64,000 nucleotides of DNA from Microvirga aerilata (GTDB lineage: Bacteria > Pseudomonadota > Alphaproteobacteria > Rhizobiales > Beijerinckiaceae): NCBI RefSeq assembly GCF_016743775.1, contig NZ_JAEQMY010000012.1, positions 89,308-153,307 on the forward strand. Direction: 5' to 3'. Within the stretch, counting starts at the first letter, position 1, and each line of letters opens with the position of its first letter. The position numbers and the translations under genes are program-made. Below are positions 8,061 through 15,366 of the stretch, piece after piece. The notes under the pieces were generated by a model. That model ran no database searches and was not told the origin of the DNA. It worked only from the letters and a program-made list of their open reading frames with translations.

Positions 8061-10925
8061 TTACTTAACCATAAACCTGATTACGAACAGTTCTTCGTCC
8101 GATACCGATTGCCCGAGGCGCTCTTCCACTTGGTCGAGGAGACTATCCTTCTGAGCCTCTATCTCTTTTGCGGCAGCATCATAGGTGCGCCACGCCTCGT
8201 CGCGTTTGGCCTCTAGCAAACGACCCTGTCGCTGAAGCACGAGTTTGTCCGGGAGATTGTTGGTTTGGCGGACATCCCTCTTAAGCGCCTTGATCTGCTC
8301 ATCAAGATCTTTGAGATCAGCTTTCAACCCCGCACGCTTATCCTCAGCCCAATTGTCAAGTTTTTGCATCTCTTCGTCGAACCATGTGGACTGTCGGTTT
8401 GCCATTTCGTCGAGCACGGCTCTTCGCTGGTTGTCGACAATCTGCCTAACTGCTTCCGACGACTGCACTATGGTTACCCCTGTCTTGCGGGCAGGGAGCT
8501 CAAACAGGCGCATCGCAATTTTAGGATCTAGGAGCTTGCTCTCATCTGTCATTGCCGCGAGTAGGACATGATCCTGATCGTCTGCACCACGTATCGAGAG
8601 CTTGTGCGCGATAAGAATTCCGGAAGTTCCGACGAAGGGCTCCAGTGCCAAAGCTCTCTGCGGCCACGCAGTATAGTCGAACACAATCTCAGCGCATTCG
8701 AGCTGGCGTGATGAGGCAGTCGATAGAACATGTTGCGCCAGCGGGTGACCGAGACGATAGCGGTGGCCATCGATCCCATGCCTAGCCATAAAATAGCTGC
8801 CTTCCGACGCTTGAAATCCATCAGGCACAACTCCGAGCGAGAACGTTAAATAGTCGTCGTCGAAGTTCGCATATTTGCCGAGTTCGTGCTTGGTCACTGC
8901 CCAAAGCATCCTTGCAAAGCGATCCAGATACTCCTTGCTTTGGCTCATATTCACTTTTAGGCGGTCGTGGACCTCGGCATCGAAGTTCTCAAGCAGCTTA
9001 CGCCGAGTGTCCTCCATGGTTACTGTTATATCGGCTTCCATTTCGTCGCGGAGGTGCTTGAATTCGGCCTCTATTTCTTCCGTCGAACGGCAGTTCTGAT
9101 AAATGGAGACAATGCGCTTCTCGAATTCGACACCAGACTCAATAGCACCAAGCACTTCGTCGCTCGCTCCAAATACACCAGAGAAGAGCTTGAATTTCTC
9201 CGCGAGTAGCTCATAGACTCGCTGATCGGCAGCGTTATTCTTGTTGAGAAAGTTGACGACGACCACGTCATAGCGTTGGCCGTAGCGGTGACAGCGTCCA
9301 ATCCGCTGTTCGATCCGTTGCGGGTTCCAGGGAAGGTCGTAGTTGACCACCATTGAGCAGAACTGAAGGTTGATACCCTCCGCTGCGGCTTCCGTTGCAA
9401 TCATGACCGCTGCACTCTCGCGGAAATGTTCAACGAGTGCTGCGCGCATGTCGGCGGTGCGCGAGCCAGTTACCCGATCTGTGCCCTTGTGCCGCTCAAC
9501 CCATGCCTCGTAGATCGCTTTGGATTCTGGGTCAGAATTTGAGCCGTTGAACAAGACGAGCTTGCTATCATAGCCGTTGTCCGAGAGAAGGCGGACAAGG
9601 TATTCCTGCGTACGACGCGATTCCGTGAAGATGATTGCCTTTTCGGCACCCCCGAGCTCAGCAGCCTTTGCGAACCCGGCGCGCAGCGCCTGAAGCAGCG
9701 CCTGCCCCTTTGCATTCTCGGAGATGGAGACGGCGAGATCCCGGAATTGCCTCAGATCAGCAATCTCCTGTTCAATGCTGGTGATGTCTTCAGCGGTGAG
9801 GAGCTCAGGCTCAGCAACATCCTCGCCCCACTCATCGGCAACTTCCTCGAACTCCTCGTAATCGTCAGAAAGTTCCTCTTCAAGTCTATCACGTAGGCTC
9901 CTATCGCTTCGGAGCTGACGTTCCAGTTTACGCGCCAGTGAGTCTAGTGCTCCTGCTATTGCAAACGTCGACGAGGCGAGCAGTTTGCGAAGGATCAGCG
10001 TCATCAGCGTCCGCTGACTTGACGGCAGTGCTTGCAACGATGGCCGTCTTAAATAGTCGGAGACCATGTCATAGAGCGTCTGCTCCGCGTCGGTCGGAAC
10101 GAACTCTTGTGTGATTGGGATCCGGTTTGTGTAGCGGATATATTCGAGCACCTGTCGTCTAAGAGTGCGGTGGCAGACTGGCTTAAGGCGCCCCTTCAGC
10201 TCATCGAAGAGGTTATCACCAGTGAGCCGGGCATATTGTGCGCGGAAGCTCTTAGCGTCTCCAAATGCATAATCATCGATCAGGCTAACGAGGCCGTAAA
10301 GCTCCATTAGGGAGTTCTGGAGTGGCGTTGCAGTTAAAAGCACCTTCGGTGCATTCGCCAAAGCTCCTTTCAACGTTTTCCCAATCCGGTTATCCGGACG
10401 ATAGACGTTTCGCAGCCTATGGGCCTCGTCAATCACCACTAGGTCCCACGGGATTACCATGAGCTCTTCGGCATGGCGCGCGGCAAATTGGTATGAGCAC
10501 ATGACAAGAGCTTTTTGCTCAAAGGGACGGCGCATCCCCTCCTTGGACATTTTGTTGTAGTTGCGCGCTTCGAGAATGATTGTCGGCAGGAAGAACTTTT
10601 CTTCGATTTCCTGCGCCCATTGTTTGCGTAGGTTGGCAGGCGTAATGACAAGGATGCGCCGTTTGCCCTCCGCCCACTTTTGAGCCAGAACGAGTCCCGC
10701 CTCGATTGTTTTACCAAGGCCGACCTCGTCAGCAAGGATAGCACCTTTGGAGAGGGGAGACTTGAAGGCGAATAGGGCTGCTTCGACTTGGTGAGGATTG
10801 AGATCCACTTGCGCATCGAGCAGGGCTGCAGCAAGCTTTTCCCCGTCAGCCACCGAGCGCCGCCGAAGCAGTTCATGAGCATAAAGCTTGGCGTGATACT
10901 CTGTTGTCATCCCCTCAGCCCGCAT
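8061..10925 (-). CDS. SNF2/RapA-like helicase of defence type
   Basis: 954 aa. The N-terminal helicase half has DEVGLGKTIEA (Walker A, 65-75), VVIDEAHR (DEAH at 166-169) and LLTATPLQNSLMELY (motif III, 196-210). A long acidic and coiled insertion follows. The C-terminal helicase half contains AEGINLQF, NYDLPWNPQRIEQRIGR (motif VI region) and HRYGQ. The C-terminal 150 residues are rich in Lys/Glu heptad-like helices. Such SNF2 proteins occur next to methylases and Res-type proteins in defence islands. Its exact job here (DNA translocation or sensing) is inferred. It is the first gene of the operon. ATGs at 10925 and 10910 are both possible; neither has a well-spaced ribosome site (GAGGGG touches the second). 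Confidence 0.88.
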   Translation of the reverse strand: MRAEGMTTEYHAKLYAHELLRRRSVADGEKLAAALLDAQVDLNPHQVEAALFAFKSPLSKGAILADEVGLGKTIEAGLVLAQKWAEGKRRILVITPANLRKQWAQEIEEKFFLPTIILEARNYNKMSKEGMRRPFEQKALVMCSYQFAARHAEELMVIPWDLVVIDEAHRLRNVYRPDNRIGKTLKGALANAPKVLLTATPLQNSLMELYGLVSLIDDYAFGDAKSFRAQYARLTGDNLFDELKGRLKPVCHRTLRRQVLEYIRYTNRIPITQEFVPTDAEQTLYDMVSDYLRRPSLQALPSSQRTLMTLILRKLLASSTFAIAGALDSLARKLERQLRSDRSLRDRLEEELSDDYEEFEEVADEWGEDVAEPELLTAEDITSIEQEIADLRQFRDLAVSISENAKGQALLQALRAGFAKAAELGGAEKAIIFTESRRTQEYLVRLLSDNGYDSKLVLFNGSNSDPESKAIYEAWVERHKGTDRVTGSRTADMRAALVEHFRESAAVMIATEAAAEGINLQFCSMVVNYDLPWNPQRIEQRIGRCHRYGQRYDVVVVNFLNKNNAADQRVYELLAEKFKLFSGVFGASDEVLGAIESGVEFEKRIVSIYQNCRSTEEIEAEFKHLRDEMEADITVTMEDTRRKLLENFDAEVHDRLKVNMSQSKEYLDRFARMLWAVTKHELGKYANFDDDYLTFSLGVVPDGFQASEGSYFMARHGIDGHRYRLGHPLAQHVLSTASSRQLECAEIVFDYTAWPQRALALEPFVGTSGILIAHKLSIRGADDQDHVLLAAMTDESKLLDPKIAMRLFELPARKTGVTIVQSSEAVRQIVDNQRRAVLDEMANRQSTWFDEEMQKLDNWAEDKRAGLKADLKDLDEQIKALKRDVRQTNNLPDKLVLQRQGRLLEAKRDEAWRTYDAAAKEIEAQKDSLLDQVEERLGQSVSDEELFVIRFMVK

Positions 10926-10944
10926 TCCACGTTTGTACGCTCCC

Positions 10945-10969
10945 CTTTAGCTTAATTGCCACGCTAAAG
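10945..10969. promoter_or_regulatory. Perfect 7-bp inverted repeat just upstream of the helicase start
   Basis: CTTTAGC (10945-10951) and GCTAAAG (10963-10969) are separated by 11 bases, so the half-site centres are about 18 bases apart. It lies 20 bp upstream of the first possible helicase start codon. The position fits an operator for autoregulation or a leader hairpin. No regulator gene is adjacent, so the binding protein is unknown. Confidence 0.35.
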
Positions 10970-11355
10970 GCCAGTCCAGAATGTTACTTTGGTTCGTGCA
11001 GCCCCGTGAGCTTCTTGGCTGCTGAGGCGGGGCTTGCTTCTGCGTCCTTGTTACATAGCGCAGCTGATTCAGCGGGGTTCAAAGGTAACTTGGCTAAAAT
11101 GGGATGAAGGTTGCAATTGCTTGGAAGCCACAGCTCGTGGGCTGTTGTTCGTTCGCTTAGCGAGTCTAAGCCTAGCCTTCGAGAATGCGCGCTCTAGTAC
11201 CCGCGACCCTGAGTTGAGGTTCTATCTGGCTGTCTCGCATGAAGCTTAGACTACTGAGCCCAGGGTTGTAACTAAGTACTGAGTTACCGTTTGAGTGGGC
11301 AAACCTATCCATCTCAAACCAATGTGGAACGAGAATGCAAAGGCATGGTCGACAG

Positions 11356-11405
11356 GCGAATCCCCATCACAGCACTTAATCCTTCTGCCGTTATGGGGAT
11401 TTCGC
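11356..11405. repeat. Long near-perfect stem-loop in the inter-operon gap
   Basis: GCGAATCCCCAT (11356-11367) pairs with ATGGGGATTTCGC (11393-11405) with a single bulged base and a 25-base loop. It lies 37 bp past the stop of the 438-aa gene. No T-run follows on either strand, so it is not a classical terminator. It could protect the mRNA end or be part of a structured RNA. Confidence 0.45.
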
Positions 11406-11441
11406 AGATCTTTACCGTAAGTGAGCGGCAATAGATAGCTA

Positions 11442-12758
11442 CTATGGGGTTTCGATCGCTTTTATGATGGTTTCAGCAAACGCCTTTATTGAAGATGGCT
11501 TCTTTTCTACCGAAGCCTTCACTAATTTTTTCACGTTTTGATCTTTTATGTTTCTATCTTGCAAGTTGTACTTTGAAGCAATTTCGATCCAACGCTGCCT
11601 CGGATTGTCTGCCTCTAGCTTTTGCACGATGAGCCTATCTCGCGGCAGACATTCATTGAGGTAGTAGTCCCATTGATTATCCGACAGACGATCTAACAGC
11701 GCATGTGCGTCAGGTTGAGCAGCGAATGCGACACCGTACATGTTCCCTAGGGCAACGGCCATGACTGCAGACATGCAATTTGGAAATGCAGGCCAAGGTA
11801 TTGTTGTACCGAGACGCGCCAAAGCACTTATGGCAGCGGGCTCATTATAGAAATTTTGGAAACCAGCGTGAGCAGCAAGTACTGCGTTTGCGGCAGCCGT
11901 GAAAGTGCTCGACCTGAGGCTCTCGGGTACATAGTCGAAACCTTTCACTGCCAACAATGCTGTTTTAAGGCCCTTAGCAGCCGCCGCCATACCAGCAGAA
12001 ACGACCTCCGCGTAACTCTGCCCAACAGACCATCTCTCGGGCCCCTTTAGTGATGGCCAAAGTACAGGAATTATGACTGCTGTGTTCCCAACAAGGTGCT
12101 CAAACTGTGCTCCAGTCTTCGTCTTCAAACCTGCGAGGAGGACACTCAATGTGGTCCTTTGAAAGAAGTATGGAGAGTCGATCAGTTTAACGACTTCTAT
12201 GTCATCCTTCTTGAACGTTTTTGACTCTAATGCTGATCTGAATGACACGAATTGAAGTGAAACAGCACTGTCAGCTCGCCCTAGAACCGATTGAACACAA
12301 GTCCGAAGGCAGATTATCGCCTCCTCCTTGCTCATTTCCACTTCTTGAGCTTCTTCAGGCGCAAGCTCCTCGAAGTGAGAAAGCATTTCGAGTGTCTGCA
12401 TCATGCGCTTCGCGTCAGTAGAATTCATGACGCCAAGTTCGCGAGCGAGATTAATCGCTTCAAAGTCAGTAATTACCGCGCTCGGAACTGATTTCTCGGT
12501 AATATCTGGACGTCCAAGCATCTCGCCAATGAACTCCATCCCGAGTTCGGCAAGCTGTTTCTTTAGCGCGGCCAAGCTCTTTTTCAGAACATATCCACTG
12601 ACCATTTCGTAGCTGCCAGATTGGAATGCCTTTACGATATGTTGAGCATCCCGAGGCGTGAGTTGCTGCGCATAAGCTAGGATTTGCTTGGCACTCCTTG
12701 CACTCTGTGGAACAACATGTCCCTCAGGCCCTTTCCAGATTGCAATGTCGTTTGGCAT
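11442..12758 (-). CDS. Unrecognised 438-aa protein, partner of the DAC-fold protein
   Basis: I do not recognise a family. ATG at 12758 follows AGGTGG by 9 bases and starts 13 bp after the stop of the DAC-like gene, so the two are almost certainly co-transcribed. The first half is helical and charged (LTPRDAQHIVKAFQ, KKSLAALKKQLAELG, EELAPEEAQEVEMSKEEA). The middle is rich in Ala/Val (VVSAGMAAAAKGLKTALLAV, AVMAVALGNMYGVAFAA) but I see no clear transmembrane segment or signal peptide. The C-terminal 60 residues are lysine-rich and basic, which might contact nucleic acid. No catalytic motif is obvious. Its place in the island and next to a nucleotide-sensor-like protein suggests an effector or scaffold role; that is inference only. 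Confidence 0.75.
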   Translation of the reverse strand: MPNDIAIWKGPEGHVVPQSARSAKQILAYAQQLTPRDAQHIVKAFQSGSYEMVSGYVLKKSLAALKKQLAELGMEFIGEMLGRPDITEKSVPSAVITDFEAINLARELGVMNSTDAKRMMQTLEMLSHFEELAPEEAQEVEMSKEEAIICLRTCVQSVLGRADSAVSLQFVSFRSALESKTFKKDDIEVVKLIDSPYFFQRTTLSVLLAGLKTKTGAQFEHLVGNTAVIIPVLWPSLKGPERWSVGQSYAEVVSAGMAAAAKGLKTALLAVKGFDYVPESLRSSTFTAAANAVLAAHAGFQNFYNEPAAISALARLGTTIPWPAFPNCMSAVMAVALGNMYGVAFAAQPDAHALLDRLSDNQWDYYLNECLPRDRLIVQKLEADNPRQRWIEIASKYNLQDRNIKDQNVKKLVKASVEKKPSSIKAFAETIIKAIETP

Positions 12759-12771
12759 TTGTGCAGGCCAC

Positions 12772-13857
12772 CTATACTTTGGGTTCAGCTTCGGAAAGCT
12801 TAAGCTTAGTTACGCCGTCTTGAGATCGGAAAAAAGCAGCAGAAAACTCACCTCCAACATGCTCAGAGAGAGCCTGAAAGGCGCGAGTTCGCGCTCCACC
12901 AACAACACCTGCCGCGGCAGGCTTTGATTGAACAAAGGCCCGAAATCCCAAGACATGGCCGCCTTGCTTAAAGACAGTGATGCCATCGCTGGAGATCATG
13001 CCTTGGATCAGTTGTGCTGCTGCTTGAAGACTGCTCAGCGATGCACCAGACAGAGCATCCTCGCGGTGGCGCAGGAGCCGCCCAGCAAAATCAATGATGG
13101 GGTTCAGAACAACCATATCGTGAAGCACATTTGGGATGGCTGTCGCTGAATTAGGAACAACAGCAATAAGCGTCCCATGTGACTTCTGAATCGCCTCTGC
13201 CAGTACCCTTTTCATCATTCCGGGAAAGACGCTCATCAACTCTTCTGAGACGCCGGAGGCAATGCAGGCAGCCAAGGATGCAAGCTCCTCGTCTCCCTGG
13301 TGGGCCGATCCTTCCTCGCCATGAAAATGGAAGCATCTGGACCTAGAAGCGTTAGAGCGGATTTCTACCCTGTTGGGCCCAAGTTGTCGTGCCATGAGCA
13401 CAGGGAAGGCAGGATCTGGCGTTTCAAGCGCGGTTTCGACCAGGGTTAATGCAGAGGGATCAGTAGACCCAGTAAACAGCCCATAGTGAAGCTCACTTTG
13501 GGACCCTCGCTCCAGGAAAATGGCCCAGTTACCGGTTGCCAGCGGAGCCGCCTCCTTCAAGGCTCGTTGGGCAGCGCCCCCGTTCAGCGGGGCTTTGCCA
13601 AGAAAGACAAACTCCGCGGTCCCAACACGCTGCACCAAATCCCGGATAGAGTTGCAGACGAAAACATCCGGTGAAAGGCTGTGCCCCTCCTCCTGATAGT
13701 TCGCGAGAAGTGATATAACACTAACAAGCACATCAGCGGTTTCAAGGCACACGATGCCAGCGTGCTTCAGCGTGTCGATTACTTCAGAATGAAGGGAGTG
13801 ACGAAACGTAATTGTTTTTCGGTCGACCTGAAACATACTTGCACGCTGTATACCCAA
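12772..13857 (-). CDS. Degenerate diadenylate-cyclase-fold (DAC-like) putative nucleotide-sensor protein
   Basis: 361 aa. The C-terminal part follows the order of a DisA_N/DAC domain. HGTLIAV (227-233) corresponds to the HGALIV strand. SDGI (290-293) sits where the catalytic DGA motif is. GARTRAFQALSE (321-332) sits where the RHRAA..SE motif is. FFRSQDG (342-348) matches the usual VSEE-G turn. The DGA-to-RHR spacing of about 32 residues is as in DACs. Both motifs are altered (DGI for DGA, RTR for RHR). This fits DAC-fold families that have been proposed to sense rather than make nucleotides. The N-terminal 220 residues are unrecognised. Start is uncertain: TTG at 13857 (AAGG close upstream) or ATG at 13836. 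First gene of a two-gene operon. Confidence 0.7.
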   Translation of the reverse strand: MGIQRASMFQVDRKTITFRHSLHSEVIDTLKHAGIVCLETADVLVSVISLLANYQEEGHSLSPDVFVCNSIRDLVQRVGTAEFVFLGKAPLNGGAAQRALKEAAPLATGNWAIFLERGSQSELHYGLFTGSTDPSALTLVETALETPDPAFPVLMARQLGPNRVEIRSNASRSRCFHFHGEEGSAHQGDEELASLAACIASGVSEELMSVFPGMMKRVLAEAIQKSHGTLIAVVPNSATAIPNVLHDMVVLNPIIDFAGRLLRHREDALSGASLSSLQAAAQLIQGMISSDGITVFKQGGHVLGFRAFVQSKPAAAGVVGGARTRAFQALSEHVGGEFSAAFFRSQDGVTKLKLSEAEPKV

Positions 13858-14132
13858 AGCCTTACACGCAAGTACAAGCCACGAGTTGCAAATGCAACCT
13901 CTTACGTCTGTAATATCATTTCAATGATGATTTTTGTGAAGGGGCACCGCAGGCGATCCGCCTCCTCCTTAGAATAGGACCTGATATCGGGATGGAAGCC
14001 GAAGGCCAGATTTGTGGGGCCCTATAGGCAGCACGTGCCAGACACCAGGCGAGCGTTACCCCGTTTGTTACCCCAACCTTCTTCTCTGGTAAGCTGCCCT
14101 CGAACCTGCGAGGCCTAAGCCTTTGATATTGA

Positions 14133-14209
14133 TGGTACAGCCGCCCCGGCTCGAACGGGGGACCCCCAGATCCACAATCTGGTGCTCTAACCAACTGAGC
14201 TACGGCTGC
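14133..14209 (-). tRNA. tRNA-His (GTG)
   Basis: 77 nt including encoded CCA. The anticodon loop TTGTGGA lies between CCAGA and TCTGG, giving anticodon GTG. D-loop (AGCTCAGTTGGTTAGAGC) and T-loop (GTTCGAG) are canonical. The acceptor stem pairs GCAGCCG with CGGCTGT, so position 73 is A and no G is encoded at -1. This is the known atypical tRNA-His of many alphaproteobacteria. The 3' end faces the accessory island. Confidence 0.97.
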
Positions 14210-14284
14210 ACGTGAGGCAGGGTGTAATCGCCCGGGCGAGCAATTTCAAGACCTGTTTGGCGGTTTGAGGGCCCGAAATGACAA

Positions 14285-14307
14285 CGGCGGGCTTGTGGAG
14301 CCCGCCG
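14285..14307 (-). terminator. Likely terminator of the tct operon
   Basis: Perfect 9-bp inverted repeat (CGGCGGGCT / AGCCCGCCG, 5-base loop) 26 bp after the tctC stop. On the minus strand it is followed by a T-rich but interrupted tail (TTGTCATTTC). It separates the transporter operon from tRNA-His. Confidence 0.65.
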
Positions 14308-14332
14308 CATCCATGTTCAAGCTTGGAAAAGC

Positions 14333-15307
14333 TTATTCCGCCGTGGCGCCGGCCGCCTTGAGAACCGGGGTCCAGCGGGCGACCTCGCTCTCGACGAGCT
14401 TCTGCAGGGCTTCCGGGGTCCGCTCTGCGCCGGTCGGGATGACACCGCCAAGCTCGAGAAGGCGCTTCTTGGTGTTCTCGTCGTCGAGGGACTTCATAAG
14501 AGCGTCGCTGAGCTTCTTGACCACATCCGGAGGAGTGCCCTTGGGGGCGAAGACCGCGTTCCAGGCGCTGACCTCATAGCCCTCCAGGCCGGCTTCCTTG
14601 GTGGTCGGCACGTTCGGCAGCACGGGGGAGCGCTCACGGGTCGCGATGGCGAAGGCCTTGATGTTGCCGCCCTGGATCTGCGGTGCCACGTTGACGATCT
14701 GGTCGGTCATGAAGTCGACCGTGTTGGCCATGAGGTCGTTCAGGGCCGGGCCGGTGCCGCGATAAGCCACCATGGTGGGCTTCGCCTTGATGACGGAGTT
14801 GAAGAAGATGCCCGTGGAGTGGGAGACGGAGCCCACGCCCGCATGGGCCATGTTCACCTTCTCGCCATTGGCCTTCATGTGATCGAGAAAGCCCTTGAGG
14901 TCGGTGGCCGGAAAGTCCTTCTTGGCCACGATCACGATCGGCGTGCCGGCGGCAAGCCCGATGGGGGCGAAGTCCTTGGTGGGATCGTATTTCAGGTTCG
15001 GGTAGAGGGCCGGCGCTGCGCCATGGGTGCCCATGTGTCCCATCATGATGGTGTAGCCGTCCGCTTGAGCCTGCGCAGCGCGGGTGATGCCCGTCGTGCC
15101 GCCGGCGCCTGCCACGTTCTCGATCACGATCTGCTGGCCTAGCGTGCGGCTCATGTTGTCGGTCACGATGCGGGCGATCACATCCGTCGGGCCTCCGGCC
15201 GCGAAGGGCACGATCATGGTGATCGGGCGGGTCGGGTATCCTTGGGCCTGGGCGCCCGTTGCGGCCAAGCCGGCAACGGCGGCAAGGGCCAAAGTGATCT
15301 TCTTCAT
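14333..15307 (-). CDS. tctC: Tripartite tricarboxylate transporter substrate-binding protein (Bug/TctC family)
   Basis: 324 aa with a clear Sec signal peptide (residues 1-21, MKKITLALAA.. cut near AQA). A mature start GYPTRPITMIVPFAAGGPTD follows, the hallmark of the Bug family. The conserved GG, NVAGAGGTTG and later VNMAHAGVGSVSH segments are present and the length is normal. The periplasmic protein captures a carboxylate and delivers it to the TctAB membrane complex. It is the last gene of tctB-tctA-tctC, 59 bp after tctA, followed by a hairpin terminator. Bug ligands are diverse (citrate, dicarboxylates, amino acids, aromatics) and the ligand cannot be told from sequence. Confidence 0.93.
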   Translation of the reverse strand: MKKITLALAAVAGLAATGAQAQGYPTRPITMIVPFAAGGPTDVIARIVTDNMSRTLGQQIVIENVAGAGGTTGITRAAQAQADGYTIMMGHMGTHGAAPALYPNLKYDPTKDFAPIGLAAGTPIVIVAKKDFPATDLKGFLDHMKANGEKVNMAHAGVGSVSHSTGIFFNSVIKAKPTMVAYRGTGPALNDLMANTVDFMTDQIVNVAPQIQGGNIKAFAIATRERSPVLPNVPTTKEAGLEGYEVSAWNAVFAPKGTPPDVVKKLSDALMKSLDDENTKKRLLELGGVIPTGAERTPEALQKLVESEVARWTPVLKAAGATAE

Positions 15308-15366
15308 CTGTTTTCTCCCTGGAAAGTTATGGCCTTACAATTGGGCAAGGCACCTTCGAAGACAAG

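Larger units (their letters stand above)
10926..11441. other. 516-bp intergenic region between the two island operons
   Basis: No gene with recognisable product is seen on either strand; the short open frames overlap each other and lack ribosome sites. It must hold the promoter of the helicase-mod-res operon and the transcript end of the 11442-13857 operon. Two inverted repeats are present (10945-10969 and 11356-11405), listed separately. A small RNA is possible but unproven. Confidence 0.5.

Noticed and set aside
1..14132. CRISPR array or toxin-antitoxin pair in the island
   Set aside because: No regularly spaced repeats were seen and no pair of short overlapping genes with known folds.
13916..14194. 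Minus-strand 92-codon frame starting inside tRNA-His, as a possible integrase remnant
   Set aside because: No integrase motif (R-H-R-Y) and no similarity I recognise; most of it is tRNA and spacer.
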